A DNA stretch of 24,118 bases from Proteobacteria bacterium UBA5122 (GCA_002415485.1 DHYU01000067.1:375-24492), one strand, 5' to 3'; positions 1 to 7,525 are shown, counted from the stretch's first letter. Numbers and translations are program-made. The notes: a model not told the origin generated them from the sequence alone.

Positions 1-264
1 GCCGGTCAGGATCTTGTGCGGATAACTCTGGTGGCCCACGTCCCATACCAGGCGGTCTTCCGGTGTATTGAAGACATGGTGCAACGCTACCGTCAGTTCA
101 ACGGTGCCCAGCCCGGCCGACAGGTGGCCGCCGGTGTTGCTCACCGAGTGGATCAGGCACTGACGCAGCTCCGCCGCCACGCTTTTTAATTGTGTGGTAT
201 CGAGTTTGCGCAGGTCCTCGGGTGAGGCGATGGTCTCGAGCAGCGGGTAGTGGGGCGTGGCCAT
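1..264 (-). CDS. dxs: 1-deoxy-D-xylulose-5-phosphate synthase, N-terminal part (runs off the window)
   Basis: Dxs condenses pyruvate with glyceraldehyde 3-phosphate, using thiamine diphosphate, in the first step of the methylerythritol phosphate route to isoprenoids in the cytoplasm. Only the first 88 codons are present; the gene continues beyond position 1. They read MATPHYPLLETIASPEDL, then a segment with the N-terminal glycine-rich motif GGHLSAGLGTVELTVALHH and the very conserved DVGHQSYPHKILTG, which match the start of bacterial Dxs closely. The ATG at 264 is preceded by an in-frame TAG six codons upstream, so the start is well bounded, although no good Shine-Dalgarno is visible. It is the last gene of xseB-ispA-dxs, 104 bases after ispA; the product of IspA depends on the precursors this enzyme starts. 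Confidence 0.95.
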   Translation of the reverse strand, partial: MATPHYPLLETIASPEDLRKLDTTQLKSVAAELRQCLIHSVSNTGGHLSAGLGTVELTVALHHVFNTPEDRLVWDVGHQSYPHKILTG

Positions 265-368
265 AATTCTAGTGGGGGACGTCTATTTAAAGAAAACGCC
301 GAATTATGAGGCCCCGGCGGCTCAGGTGCAAGCCGCCGGGCTGTGTGGGTACTCTGCAGGAGGGCAGA

Positions 369-1286
369 TTAACTGCTGCGGGCGATGATGTAGTGGGCCA
401 TCCAGCGCAGCGGATCGGCAGTTTCGCCGAGATCGCTGAGGCTGACGATGGCCTCGTCGTGCAGCTCCAGCGCGCGGGCCTTGGCGCCATCCATGCCTAG
501 CAGCGCGGGGTAGGTGGGCTTGTCCTGGGCCTGATCCGAGCCTTGCGGTTTGCCGAGCGTGGCGGTGTCGCCCTCGATGTCGAGGATGTCGTCCTGGATC
601 TGGAAGGCGAGGCCAATGCACTTGGCGTAGTGGTCGAGGTGTTTGAGTACGCCTTCGTCCACGTCTTCGCGGCTCAGGGCGCCGAGCATGACGCTGGCGC
701 GGATCAGCGCGCCGGTCTTGTGGATATGCATGTTTTCCAATTGCGGCAGGTCGAGCTTCTGGCCGACGGCCTCCAGGTCGATGGCCTGACCACCGGCCAT
801 GCCACGGGAACCGCTGGCCTGGGCCAGTACGTCGATCATGCGCAGGCGGCGCTCGGCGCTGACGCTCATCGCCTTGTCGTGGGCGATGATTTGCAGCGCC
901 AAGGCCTGCATCGCGTCACCGGCCAGGATCGCCATCGCCTCGCCAAACTTTTTGTGATTGGTCGGTTTGCCGCGGCGCAGGTCGTCGTTGTCCATTGCCG
1001 GCAGGTCGTCGTGGATCAGTGAATAGACGTGGATCAGTTCCACCGCCGCCGCTGGGCCGTCGAGCCAGTCCAGCTCGGCGCCGACGGCGCGGCCGCTGGC
1101 ATAGACCAAAAATGGCCGCACGCGTTTGCCGCCATCCAGCGCCGAATAGCGCATGGCCCGGTGCAGGGTTTCGGGGGCGATGTTCTCGCCCGGCAGCCAG
1201 CGGTCGAGCACGCCTTCGATGCGCTGCTGGTAGTCGGTGAGCAGGGCCTTGAGGGCGAAGGTCTTGTCTTCAGAGGGATCAGTCAT
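369..1286 (-). CDS. ispA: (2E,6E)-farnesyl diphosphate synthase
   Basis: IspA joins dimethylallyl and isopentenyl diphosphate to geranyl and then farnesyl diphosphate, feeding quinone, undecaprenyl and other isoprenoid synthesis. The 305-residue protein has the usual length. The first aspartate-rich motif is DDLPAMDNDD (Asp93, Asp94, Asp99 and following), and the second is QDDILD (Asp232, Asp233, Asp236); both bind the magnesium-diphosphate. The substrate region GGKRVRP is at residues 52-58. The open frame extends to 1313, but I chose ATG 1286 because it gives the family's N-terminus (MTDPSEDK) and overlaps the end of xseB by 8 bases, a typical translational coupling. The gene lies between xseB and dxs in the order known from many gammaproteobacteria. 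Confidence 0.95.
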   Translation of the reverse strand: MTDPSEDKTFALKALLTDYQQRIEGVLDRWLPGENIAPETLHRAMRYSALDGGKRVRPFLVYASGRAVGAELDWLDGPAAAVELIHVYSLIHDDLPAMDNDDLRRGKPTNHKKFGEAMAILAGDAMQALALQIIAHDKAMSVSAERRLRMIDVLAQASGSRGMAGGQAIDLEAVGQKLDLPQLENMHIHKTGALIRASVMLGALSREDVDEGVLKHLDHYAKCIGLAFQIQDDILDIEGDTATLGKPQGSDQAQDKPTYPALLGMDGAKARALELHDEAIVSLSDLGETADPLRWMAHYIIARSS

Positions 1287-1518
1287 GGTCGTCAAAGGCC
1301 TCGGGTTGGGCATCGGCGGTCTTTTGCAGCAGGATCTCGACCTTCTGCTCGGCCTCGCTCAGCGCCTGTTGGCACTGGCGGGTGAGGATGACGCCACGTT
1401 CAAAGAGTTGCAGCGATTCCTCCAGGGGTACGTCGCCGCTTTCCATACGCTCGACCAGGGCTTCCAGCTCGGCGAGCGAGGTTTCAAAATCGGGTTGTTT
1501 ACTGCTTTTTTTTGGCAC
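1279..1518 (-). CDS. xseB: exodeoxyribonuclease VII small subunit
   Basis: XseB is the small subunit that assembles around XseA to form exonuclease VII, a single-strand-specific nuclease that trims DNA from both ends. The 79-residue product fits the family size. It carries the core FETSLAELEALVERMESGDV followed by LEESLQLFERGV, the helical hairpin that defines the family, then a basic and acidic tail. The start is GTG at 1518 (MPKKSSKQPDFE); there is no in-frame ATG upstream. XseA is not in the window. It is the first gene of the minus-strand xseB-ispA-dxs operon and lies back to back with parE, 161 bases away. Confidence 0.95.
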   Translation of the reverse strand: MPKKSSKQPDFETSLAELEALVERMESGDVPLEESLQLFERGVILTRQCQQALSEAEQKVEILLQKTADAQPEAFDDHD

Positions 1519-1679
1519 GATTTGGGTCCATCGGGTGGGGCGGAAAAGTGCGCTAACGATACTCGACAGGCTGGGGTATGGTCAAACCGCCGTCTGCCGT
1601 GGGCGACTGGTCTTCACTTTGCCAGCCGTGCTACAGTCTGGCCCATTTCGTTACGTAGTCAGAGAGTTAGCCAATCACG
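1519..1679. promoter_or_regulatory. divergent intergenic region between xseB and parE
   Basis: These 161 bases separate two divergently read genes, so they must contain the promoters for both the xseB-ispA-dxs operon and parE. I could not find a convincing -35/-10 pair with correct spacing for either direction, and no LexA-like or other known operator. The call rests on gene orientation alone. Confidence 0.45.
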
Positions 1680-3566
1680 ATGAGCAGTACTTACGACGCT
1701 TCTTCGATCGAGGTCCTCAGTGGCCTGGAGCCGGTGCGCAAGCGCCCGGGCATGTACACAGAAACCACCCGTCCCAACCACTTGGTGCAGGAAGTCCTCG
1801 ACAACTCGGTGGACGAGGCCATGGCTGGTCACGCCAAACAGGTCGAGGTCACGCTATATAAAGATGGTTCGGTGGCGGTCAAAGACGACGGCCGCGGTAT
1901 GCCGGTCGACATCCACCCCGAAGAGGGTGTGCCCGGCGTCGAGGTCATCCTCACCAAGCTGCACGCGGGCGGCAAGTTTTCCAACAAGAACTATCAGTTC
2001 TCCGGCGGTCTGCACGGCGTGGGTGTGTCGGTGGTCAACGCGCTGTCCAAACAGCTGGATGTGTTCGTGCGCCGCGGCGGCAAGGAATACAAGATCAGCT
2101 TCGCCAACGGCGATAAAGTCTCGGACCTGATCGAGGTTGGCACCGTCGGCAAACAAAACACCGGCACCACCGTGCACTTCTGGCCCGATGGCAAATACTT
2201 CGACTCGCCCAAGGTCTCCGTCGGGCGGCTCAAACACGTGCTGCGTGCCAAGGCCGTGTTGTGCCCGGGGCTCAAGGTGCGCTTCTTCGACGAGGCCTCC
2301 GGCGAAAAGGAAGAATGGCACTACGAAGACGGGTTGAAGGATTATCTCAGCGGCGCGCTGGCTGGTTTTGAGCTGCTGCCGCAGGAACTGTTCGTCGGCA
2401 GCATGAAGGGCCAACACGAGGCGGCCGACTGGGCTGTGGTCTGGTTGCCCGAGGGTGGTGAGCTGATCACCGAGAGTTACGTCAACCTGATTCCCACCGC
2501 GCAGGGCGGCACGCATGTGAATGGTCTGCGTACCGGCCTCACCGAGGCGATCCGCGAGTTCTGCGAATTCCGTAATCTGTTGCCACGTGGTGTCAAACTC
2601 ACGCCCGATGATGTGTGGGACAAGTGCGCCTACGTGTTGTCGGTCAAACTCGAAGACCCACAATTCAGCGGCCAGACCAAAGAGCGTCTGTCGTCCCGCG
2701 AGTGCGCGCCGTTTGTCTCCGGCGTGGTCAAAGATGCGTTCAGCCTGTGGCTCAACCAACACACCGATGCCGGTGAACAACTGGCGATGCTGGCGATCAG
2801 CAATGCGCAATCGCGCATGCGCGCCGGTAAGAAGGTCGTGCGTAAAAAGGTCACCAGCGGTCCGGCGCTGCCCGGCAAGCTGGCCGATTGTGCATCACAG
2901 GATCTCACACGCACCGAACTGTTCCTGGTCGAAGGGGACTCGGCCGGTGGTTCGGCCAAACAGGCGCGTGATCGTGAATACCAGGCCATCATGCCGCTGC
3001 GCGGTAAGATCCTGAACACCTGGGAGGTCGACCCGGCCGAGGTGCTTGGCTCGCAAGAGGTGCACGACATCTCGGTGGCGATTGGTGTAGAGCCCGGCTC
3101 GGATGATCTCAAGGGCCTGCGCTACGGCAAGGTCTGTATCCTCGCCGATGCCGACTCCGACGGCGCCCACATCGCCACGCTGTTGTGCGCGTTGTTCCTG
3201 CGTCACTTTCGTGCGTTGGTCAATGCCGGTCACGTCTACGTTGCCATGCCACCGCTGTATCGCATCGATGTCGGCAAACAGGTCTTCTATGCATTGGATG
3301 ACGCCGAAAAACAAGGCGTGCTCGATCGCATCACTGCCGAAAAAACGAAAGGCAAGGTCAACGTGCAGCGCTTTAAAGGTCTGGGTGAGATGAATCCGTT
3401 GCAACTGCGCGAAACGACGATAGACCCCGATACCCGCCGCCTGGTGCAACTGATCGTCGACAACGGCGACGACACCTATAGCCTGATGGATATGTTGCTA
3501 GCCAAGAAGCGCGCGGCAGATCGTAAGCAGTGGTTGGAGGCCAAAGGGGATTTGGCGGAGGTGTAG
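1680..3566 (+). CDS. parE: DNA topoisomerase IV subunit B
   Basis: ParE is the ATPase subunit of topoisomerase IV, which with ParC decatenates daughter chromosomes and relaxes supercoils. At 628 residues it has ParE length and lacks the extra TOPRIM insert of long GyrB proteins. The N-terminal GHKL ATPase shows VRKRPGMY, then EVLDNSVDEAMAGH (the Asn-containing magnesium/ATP motif) and DDGRGMPVD, followed by GGLHGVGVSVVNALS. The TOPRIM domain has LVEGDSAGG near residue 416 and DADSDGAHI near 490, and RFKGLGEMNP near 565 is the usual C-terminal signature. The start ATG at 1680 gives the family N-terminus (SSTYDASSIEVLSGLEPVR). GyrB is the alternative, but the length and the N-terminus favour ParE. 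ParC is not nearby. Confidence 0.96.
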   Translation: MSSTYDASSIEVLSGLEPVRKRPGMYTETTRPNHLVQEVLDNSVDEAMAGHAKQVEVTLYKDGSVAVKDDGRGMPVDIHPEEGVPGVEVILTKLHAGGKFSNKNYQFSGGLHGVGVSVVNALSKQLDVFVRRGGKEYKISFANGDKVSDLIEVGTVGKQNTGTTVHFWPDGKYFDSPKVSVGRLKHVLRAKAVLCPGLKVRFFDEASGEKEEWHYEDGLKDYLSGALAGFELLPQELFVGSMKGQHEAADWAVVWLPEGGELITESYVNLIPTAQGGTHVNGLRTGLTEAIREFCEFRNLLPRGVKLTPDDVWDKCAYVLSVKLEDPQFSGQTKERLSSRECAPFVSGVVKDAFSLWLNQHTDAGEQLAMLAISNAQSRMRAGKKVVRKKVTSGPALPGKLADCASQDLTRTELFLVEGDSAGGSAKQARDREYQAIMPLRGKILNTWEVDPAEVLGSQEVHDISVAIGVEPGSDDLKGLRYGKVCILADADSDGAHIATLLCALFLRHFRALVNAGHVYVAMPPLYRIDVGKQVFYALDDAEKQGVLDRITAEKTKGKVNVQRFKGLGEMNPLQLRETTIDPDTRRLVQLIVDNGDDTYSLMDMLLAKKRAADRKQWLEAKGDLAEV

Positions 3567-3580
3567 CGCAAGATTTTGTG

Positions 3581-3604
3581 CCGGTTTTTATGTGTTAGAA
3601 CCGG
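3581..3604. repeat. small inverted repeat after parE
   Basis: CCGGTT at 3581-3586 pairs with AACCGG at 3599-3604 around a 12-base loop. A second short hairpin, GCTGT-ttag-ACAGC, lies at 3633-3646. Neither is followed by a T-run, so they are poor intrinsic terminators. They are the only structure I see in the 114 bases between parE and the exonuclease gene and may mark the parE mRNA end or the leader of the next gene. Confidence 0.35.
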
Positions 3605-3680
3605 AGAAATAGCTGTTGTAAGATGGGGGCACGCTGTTTAGACAGCAGGGGCTACTACATTAACGCAGAGAGTGCTGACG

Positions 3681-4199
3681 ATGCAGATACCGATCATCAT
3701 TGACGTGGAGGCGTCCGGGTTCGGCTCAAACAGTTATCCGATCGAGATCGGGTTGGCGATGGATGATGGTAGCAGCCATTGTTTTCTGTTGCAGCCGCCG
3801 GAGCATTGGCGCCATTGGGATCGGGAGGCGGAGAAGCTGCACGGTTTGACGCGTAACCAGCTACTCACGTTTGGTAAGCCATTGCAGAAGGTGGCAATGG
3901 CGCTGAATGAGCTGCTGGGGTGTCGCACTGTTTACAGCGATGCCTGGGGCAATGATCAGTCCTGGATCGCCTTGCTGTTTGATGAAGTGGGCATGTTGCC
4001 GAGCTTCCGCCTGGATCACATCTTGAGCATCATGGATGAACCGCAGTTGGCGCATTGGGAGCAGACGCGGGCAGGAGTGATTGCCGAGATGGAGTTGCGT
4101 CGTCATCGGGCCAGCTCCGATGCCAGGATCATTCAACATACCTACCTGCGGACGCGGGAGGTGACGCGGGGAAAGCGGGTCAATAAATCCGTCGCCTAG
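3681..4199 (+). CDS. small DEDDh-type 3'-5' exonuclease (DnaQ/RNase T superfamily)
   Basis: The 172-residue protein looks like a stand-alone exonuclease domain. It has Asp8 and Glu10 in IIIDVEASGFG (Exo I motif), an aspartate around 87-92 in VYSDAWGND (Exo II region), and His142 with Asp147 in HRASSD (the H-x4-D Exo III motif). All four DEDD metal ligands therefore seem present. Such enzymes remove nucleotides from DNA or RNA 3' ends; the substrate cannot be told here. I chose ATG 3681 over GTG 3672 because AGAGAG lies 8 bases before it and because it begins directly with the first strand. It is flanked by parE and ssb and followed by its own terminator. It is shorter than the DnaQ epsilon subunit and lacks that protein's polymerase-binding tail. 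Confidence 0.8.
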   Translation: MQIPIIIDVEASGFGSNSYPIEIGLAMDDGSSHCFLLQPPEHWRHWDREAEKLHGLTRNQLLTFGKPLQKVAMALNELLGCRTVYSDAWGNDQSWIALLFDEVGMLPSFRLDHILSIMDEPQLAHWEQTRAGVIAEMELRRHRASSDARIIQHTYLRTREVTRGKRVNKSVA

Positions 4200-4224
4200 G
4201 TGGCGGATTGCCTGTGGCGAATAG

Positions 4225-4256
4225 GGGGCTGCCGGTCTCGACGGGCGGCCCCTTTT
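4225..4256 (+). terminator. intrinsic terminator of the exonuclease gene
   Basis: GGGGCTGCC at 4225-4233 pairs with GGCGGCCCC at 4244-4252 (9 base pairs, one G-T wobble) around a 10-base loop, followed by TTTT at 4253-4256. It starts 25 bases after the exonuclease stop codon and separates that gene from ssb. Confidence 0.85.
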
Positions 4257-4284
4257 GCGTTCGGTCGTGGCGCAGGATTTTGGG

Positions 4285-4290
4285 TATAAT
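4285..4290 (+). promoter_or_regulatory. ssb: possible -10 box of the ssb promoter
   Basis: A perfect TATAAT lies 29 bases after the terminator and about 110 bases before ssb. The best -35 candidate is a poor TTCGGT about 19 bases upstream. If used, transcription would start only a few bases before the inverted repeat at 4301. No LexA-type CTGT-N8-ACAG site was seen, although ssb is SOS-linked in some relatives. Confidence 0.4.
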
Positions 4291-4300
4291 CGCTGATCAC

Positions 4301-4355
4301 GTTGGGGTTGGTGAGTGGCCGAGCAAGAGTCTGGCTTGGCATGAAAAACCCCAAC
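4301..4355 (+). promoter_or_regulatory. structured 5' leader of ssb
   Basis: GTTGGGGTT at 4301-4309 is the exact reverse complement of AACCCCAAC at 4347-4355. The 37 bases between them contain a smaller possible stem, CCGAGC with GCTTGG (one wobble). In RNA this would fold as a long-stemmed element at the very 5' end of the ssb transcript, followed by an AT-rich stretch and a good ribosome site (GGGAG) just before ATG 4400. I know of no named riboswitch with this form. Confidence 0.45.
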
Positions 4356-4399
4356 TTATTAATTTAACTGGTTTTAATATTATTTCGCGGGAGTGAGCC

Positions 4400-4897
4400 A
4401 TGGCACGGGGAATCAATAAAGTAATCATCGTCGGCAATCTGGGTAAGGACCCCGAGGTCCGCTATATGCCGAGCGGGGGCGCGGTCGCCAATCTGACCAT
4501 CGCCACATCTGAGAGCTGGAAGGACAAGGCCACTGGTGAACAAAAAGAACAAACCGAATGGCACCGCGTGGTGATGTTCAATCGCCTGGGTGAGATTGCG
4601 GGCGAGTATCTGAAGAAGGGCTCACAAGTCTATATCGAAGGCAAACTGCAAACCCGCAAATGGCAAGACAACAATGGCCAGGACCGTTACACCACCGAGA
4701 TCGTTGCCAGTGAGATGCAGATGCTGGGCGGTCGCGGCGGTTCAGGGGGTGGTGATTTTGGTGGCCAAGGTGGCGGCCAGTCTTACGGTGGCGGCCAGCA
4801 GGCCCCGCGTGGTGGTCAGCAAGGCGGTCAGTCAGCGCCTGCCGGCAATCAAAACAGCGGCGGCTTTGACGACTTCGATGACGATATTCCATTCTAG
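4400..4897 (+). CDS. ssb: single-stranded DNA-binding protein
   Basis: SSB coats single-stranded DNA during replication, repair and recombination and recruits partner enzymes through its C-terminal tip. The 165-residue protein begins ARGINKVIIVGNLGKDPEVRY, the standard start of the OB-fold, which runs to about residue 108 and includes WHRVVMFNRLGEIAGEYLKKGS and IEGKLQTRKWQD. A Gly/Gln-rich disordered linker follows (about 110-150). The chain ends in DDFDDDIPF, the acidic tip that binds repair proteins. GGGAG sits 8 bases before the ATG. Its usual neighbour uvrA is absent; instead it lies between an exonuclease gene and sucCD. Confidence 0.97.
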   Translation: MARGINKVIIVGNLGKDPEVRYMPSGGAVANLTIATSESWKDKATGEQKEQTEWHRVVMFNRLGEIAGEYLKKGSQVYIEGKLQTRKWQDNNGQDRYTTEIVASEMQMLGGRGGSGGGDFGGQGGGQSYGGGQQAPRGGQQGGQSAPAGNQNSGGFDDFDDDIPF

Positions 4898-4957
4898 TTT
4901 GTCTGTCAGTGGCCGATGTAGGGCTGTCATTCAACTCAATCATACGTAGGGAAGGCG

Positions 4958-6127
4958 ATGAATCTACACGAGTATCAAGCCAAACAACTTTTTGCTGAGT
5001 ACGGTGTGCCCGTGCTCAAGGGGCGGGCTGCATGGTCGGCGGCGGAGGCCGAGGCTGCGGCCAATGAGCTGGGCGGTAACGGCTGGGTGATCAAGGCCCA
5101 GGTGCATGCCGGTGGTCGCGGTAAGGCCGGGGGCGTCAAGCTGGTCAAGACTGCTGCCGAGCTGAAGGCGGCGGCGGAGGCCTACATCGGCACGACCCTT
5201 GTCACGCACCAGACCGATGCCAAGGGCCTGCCGATCAACACCGTGCTGATCGAGTCGCTGTGCGACATCGACAAAGAGTTGTATGTGAGCTTGATGGTCG
5301 ATCGCGCCTCTGAACGCATCGTCATCATGGCCTCGGCGATGGGTGGTATGGACATCGAAGAGGTCGCGGCCAATCAGCCCGAGGCACTGCTGCGTGTGTA
5401 TGTGGATCCTATTGCCGGCCTGATGCCGTATCAGTGTCGTCAAATCTCCTTCGGCATGGGCCTGCCGGTAGAGCTGGCCGGGCAGATGACCAAGCTGCTG
5501 ACGGGCCTCTACAAGATGTTTACCGATCAGGATTGCAGCCTGGTTGAGATCAATCCGCTGGTCGTGACCAAGGAAGGCAATCTGTTGGCGCTAGATGCCA
5601 AGGTAGGCATCGATGGCAGTGCGCTCTATCGTCACAAGGCCCTGAGCGAGATGAAGGATGCGTCGCAAGAAGACCCGACCGAGCACGAGGCCGAAAAGCA
5701 TGGCCTCAATTACGTCACGCTCGATGGCGAGATCGGTTGTATGGTTAACGGTGCAGGTCTGGCGATGGCGACCATGGACCTGATCAAACTGCACGGCGGC
5801 AGTCCTGCCAACTTCCTTGACGTTGGTGGTGGCACCACGGCTGAGAAGGTCGCCCACGCGTTTAAATTGATCCTGGCCGATCACAAGGTGAAGGCCGTGT
5901 TGGTCAACATCTTCGGCGGCATCGTGCGTTGTAACCTGATCGCCGAAGGCATCATCGCAGCGGTGAAAGAGGTCGGGGTGAAGATCCCCGTCGTCGTTCG
6001 TCTCGAAGGCACCAATGCCCAGCAAGGGCGTGAGCTGTTGGACAACAGCGGCCTTGCGATCACCAGTGCACAAGATTTAACCGATGCCGCACAAAAGGTC
6101 GTCGCGGCTGCCAAAGGGGGTCACTAA
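4958..6127 (+). CDS. sucC: succinyl-CoA synthetase, beta subunit (ADP-forming)
   Basis: SucC with SucD interconverts succinyl-CoA and succinate while making ATP or GTP, a step of the TCA cycle in the cytoplasm. The 389-residue protein has the family's usual length. It begins MNLHEYQAKQLFAEYGVPV and contains the ATP-grasp stretch KAQVHAGGRGKAGGVKL (around residue 46-62), LVEINPLVV near 195, and the CoA-ligase part with NGAGLAMATMDLIKLHGG and LVNIFGGIVRCN. AGGGAAGG lies just before ATG 4958. sucD follows after one base, so the two are co-translated. The usual partners sucA and sucB are not upstream; ssb is, with a 60-base gap and no terminator seen. Confidence 0.97.
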   Translation: MNLHEYQAKQLFAEYGVPVLKGRAAWSAAEAEAAANELGGNGWVIKAQVHAGGRGKAGGVKLVKTAAELKAAAEAYIGTTLVTHQTDAKGLPINTVLIESLCDIDKELYVSLMVDRASERIVIMASAMGGMDIEEVAANQPEALLRVYVDPIAGLMPYQCRQISFGMGLPVELAGQMTKLLTGLYKMFTDQDCSLVEINPLVVTKEGNLLALDAKVGIDGSALYRHKALSEMKDASQEDPTEHEAEKHGLNYVTLDGEIGCMVNGAGLAMATMDLIKLHGGSPANFLDVGGGTTAEKVAHAFKLILADHKVKAVLVNIFGGIVRCNLIAEGIIAAVKEVGVKIPVVVRLEGTNAQQGRELLDNSGLAITSAQDLTDAAQKVVAAAKGGH

Positions 6128-6128
6128 G

Positions 6129-7001
6129 ATGTCGGTACTGATTAACAAAGACACCAAGGTTATCTGTCAAGGTTTTACCGGCAAACAAGGCACCTTCCAT
6201 TCAGAGCAGGCGATCGCCTATGGCACCAAGATGGTCGGCGGCGTCACGCCGGGTAAAGGTGGGCAACGTCATCTGGATCTGCCCGTGTTTGATACCGTTG
6301 CCGATGCCGTGAAGGGCACAGGCGCCGATGCGACCATGATCTACGTGCCCGCCGCCTTCGCCGCTGATGCGATTCTGGAAGCGGCCGATGCTGGCATCAA
6401 AGTCATCGCCTGTATCACCGAAGGCATCCCGGTGCAGGACATGCTCAAGGTCAAAGCCGCATTGGCAGGTAGTGAGTCACGCCTGATCGGCCCCAACTGT
6501 CCTGGCCTGATCACCCCCGGTGAATGCAAGATCGGCATCATGCCCGGCAGCATCCACAAGCCCGGCAAGATCGGCATCGTCTCCCGTTCAGGCACACTGA
6601 CGTATGAAGCCGTGTTCCAAACCACCAACAATGGTCTGGGCCAAAGCACCTGCGTCGGTATCGGCGGAGACCCCATCCAAGGTACCAACTTCATCGACTG
6701 CCTCGAGCTGTTCCAGAACGATCCGCAGACCGAAGGCATCGTCATGGTCGGTGAGATCGGTGGCACCGCCGAAGAAGCCGCTGCTGAATACATCAAGGCC
6801 CACGTCACCAAACCCGTCGTCGCCTACATCGCAGGCGTCACCGCGCCGCCCGGAAAACGCATGGGCCACGCCGGTGCCATCATCGCCGGTGGTAAAGGCA
6901 CCGCCGATGAGAAGTTCAAGGCGCTAGAAGCGGCGGGCGTGGGGGTTGTGCGCTCACCTGCCGAGATCGGCAATAAGATGCTGGAAGTGATAAGCGCATA
7001 G
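6129..7001 (+). CDS. sucD: succinyl-CoA synthetase, alpha subunit
   Basis: SucD carries the CoA site and the histidine that is phosphorylated during the reaction. The 290-residue protein begins SVLINKDTKVICQGFTGKQGTFH, has the CoA-binding segment GGVTPGKGG, the catalytic glutamate region EIGG near 208, and GHAGAI with His247 as the phospho-histidine. An open frame reaches back to 6084, but ATG 6129 gives the family N-terminus and follows the sucC stop (6125-6127) by one base, with the sucC end serving as ribosome site. A strong terminator follows at 7030. Confidence 0.97.
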   Translation: MSVLINKDTKVICQGFTGKQGTFHSEQAIAYGTKMVGGVTPGKGGQRHLDLPVFDTVADAVKGTGADATMIYVPAAFAADAILEAADAGIKVIACITEGIPVQDMLKVKAALAGSESRLIGPNCPGLITPGECKIGIMPGSIHKPGKIGIVSRSGTLTYEAVFQTTNNGLGQSTCVGIGGDPIQGTNFIDCLELFQNDPQTEGIVMVGEIGGTAEEAAAEYIKAHVTKPVVAYIAGVTAPPGKRMGHAGAIIAGGKGTADEKFKALEAAGVGVVRSPAEIGNKMLEVISA

Positions 7002-7029
7002 GCGAGTTGCTTCAAGTGGGTAAAAAGAG

Positions 7030-7062
7030 ACCGCTGCTTGTGTAAACAGGTAGCGGTTTTTT
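7030..7062 (+). terminator. intrinsic terminator after sucCD
   Basis: ACCGCTGCTTGT at 7030-7041 pairs with ACAGGTAGCGGT at 7046-7057 (12 base pairs with two G-T wobbles) around a GTAA tetraloop, followed by six Ts at 7057-7062. It ends the sucCD transcript 28 bases after the sucD stop. Confidence 0.93.
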
Positions 7063-7082
7063 GTTATGTAGATGGGCTGCAA

Positions 7083-7469
7083 ATGAAAAACTTTATATTT
7101 TTTCTAGGGCTGGGCTTTCTGTTTGCACATGAACTTGATGCAATGCAGAACCATGAGTGGCGCGTGCTGCCGCTGACCAGTTGGCTGCCGGACGATGTGG
7201 CAGCATCTGTATTTCTGCTTGCCCACATACCATTGATGGCACTGATTATTTATTTGGTATCCAGTCAAAATGAAAAAATACGAACCAGGTCCTGGTTTTG
7301 TATTGCTGCGTTTTTAGTGGTTCACGCTGTTTTGCACGTTGCATTCTTCAATCATGAAAATTACGAGTTTGCATCTGCGATATCCAACGTCTTGATTTTT
7401 GGTGGTGCGGTGTGTGGTTTGATCTATATTTTATTTGATATCAGGCAACTAGTGGCCTGGATGAAGTGA
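7083..7469 (+). CDS. small multi-pass membrane protein, DUF6713-like
   Basis: The 128-residue protein has about four hydrophobic segments (roughly residues 3-18, 38-58, 69-86 and 97-118). It begins MKNFIFFLGLGFLFAHELDA, then HEWRVLPL, with later HAVLH and FFNHENYEF. The His/Glu-rich HELDA...HEWR..P pattern recalls DUF6713 family membrane proteins as I remember them; the function is unknown. I chose ATG 7083 because it opens directly into the first membrane helix; the longer frame from 7038 would run through the terminator. The gene is clearly richer in A and T than its neighbours, which hints at transfer. Its last codons and stop lie inside a REP-like palindrome. Confidence 0.8.
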   Translation: MKNFIFFLGLGFLFAHELDAMQNHEWRVLPLTSWLPDDVAASVFLLAHIPLMALIIYLVSSQNEKIRTRSWFCIAAFLVVHAVLHVAFFNHENYEFASAISNVLIFGGAVCGLIYILFDIRQLVAWMK

Positions 7470-7482
7470 AATGTAATCCGGG
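7455..7482 (+). repeat. REP-like palindrome, unit 1
   Basis: The unit starts GCCTGGATG and ends ATCCGGG; CCTGGAT pairs with ATCCGGG (7 base pairs, one wobble) around a loop of about 12 bases. It matches the inverted unit at 7498-7525 at 21 of 28 positions. It is preceded by GTG, close to the GTAG foot of classical REP sequences. It includes the last four codons and the stop of the membrane protein gene. Confidence 0.6.
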
Positions 7483-7497
7483 ATAATTGTGGATAAC

Positions 7498-7525
7498 CCT
7501 GGATATCACTTCGTTACATCCAGGC
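7498..7525 (-). repeat. REP-like palindrome, unit 2 (inverted)
   Basis: CCTGGAT at 7498-7504 pairs with ATCCAGG at 7518-7524. Read on the minus strand the unit begins GTAGCCTGGATG, with the GTAG tetranucleotide typical at the foot of REP elements moved by TnpA-REP (RAYT) transposases. Together with unit 1 it forms a BIME-like inverted pair. No RAYT gene is in the window. Confidence 0.65.

Noticed and set aside
1854..2810. A 318-codon minus-strand frame opposite parE
   Set aside because: It is a shadow of the ParE reading frame, with no domain and no ribosome site.
4309..4340. A serine-tRNA-like stretch (GTGGCCGAGC) in the ssb leader
   Set aside because: No anticodon arm, T-arm or CCA-side pairing fits; the likeness is limited to about ten bases.
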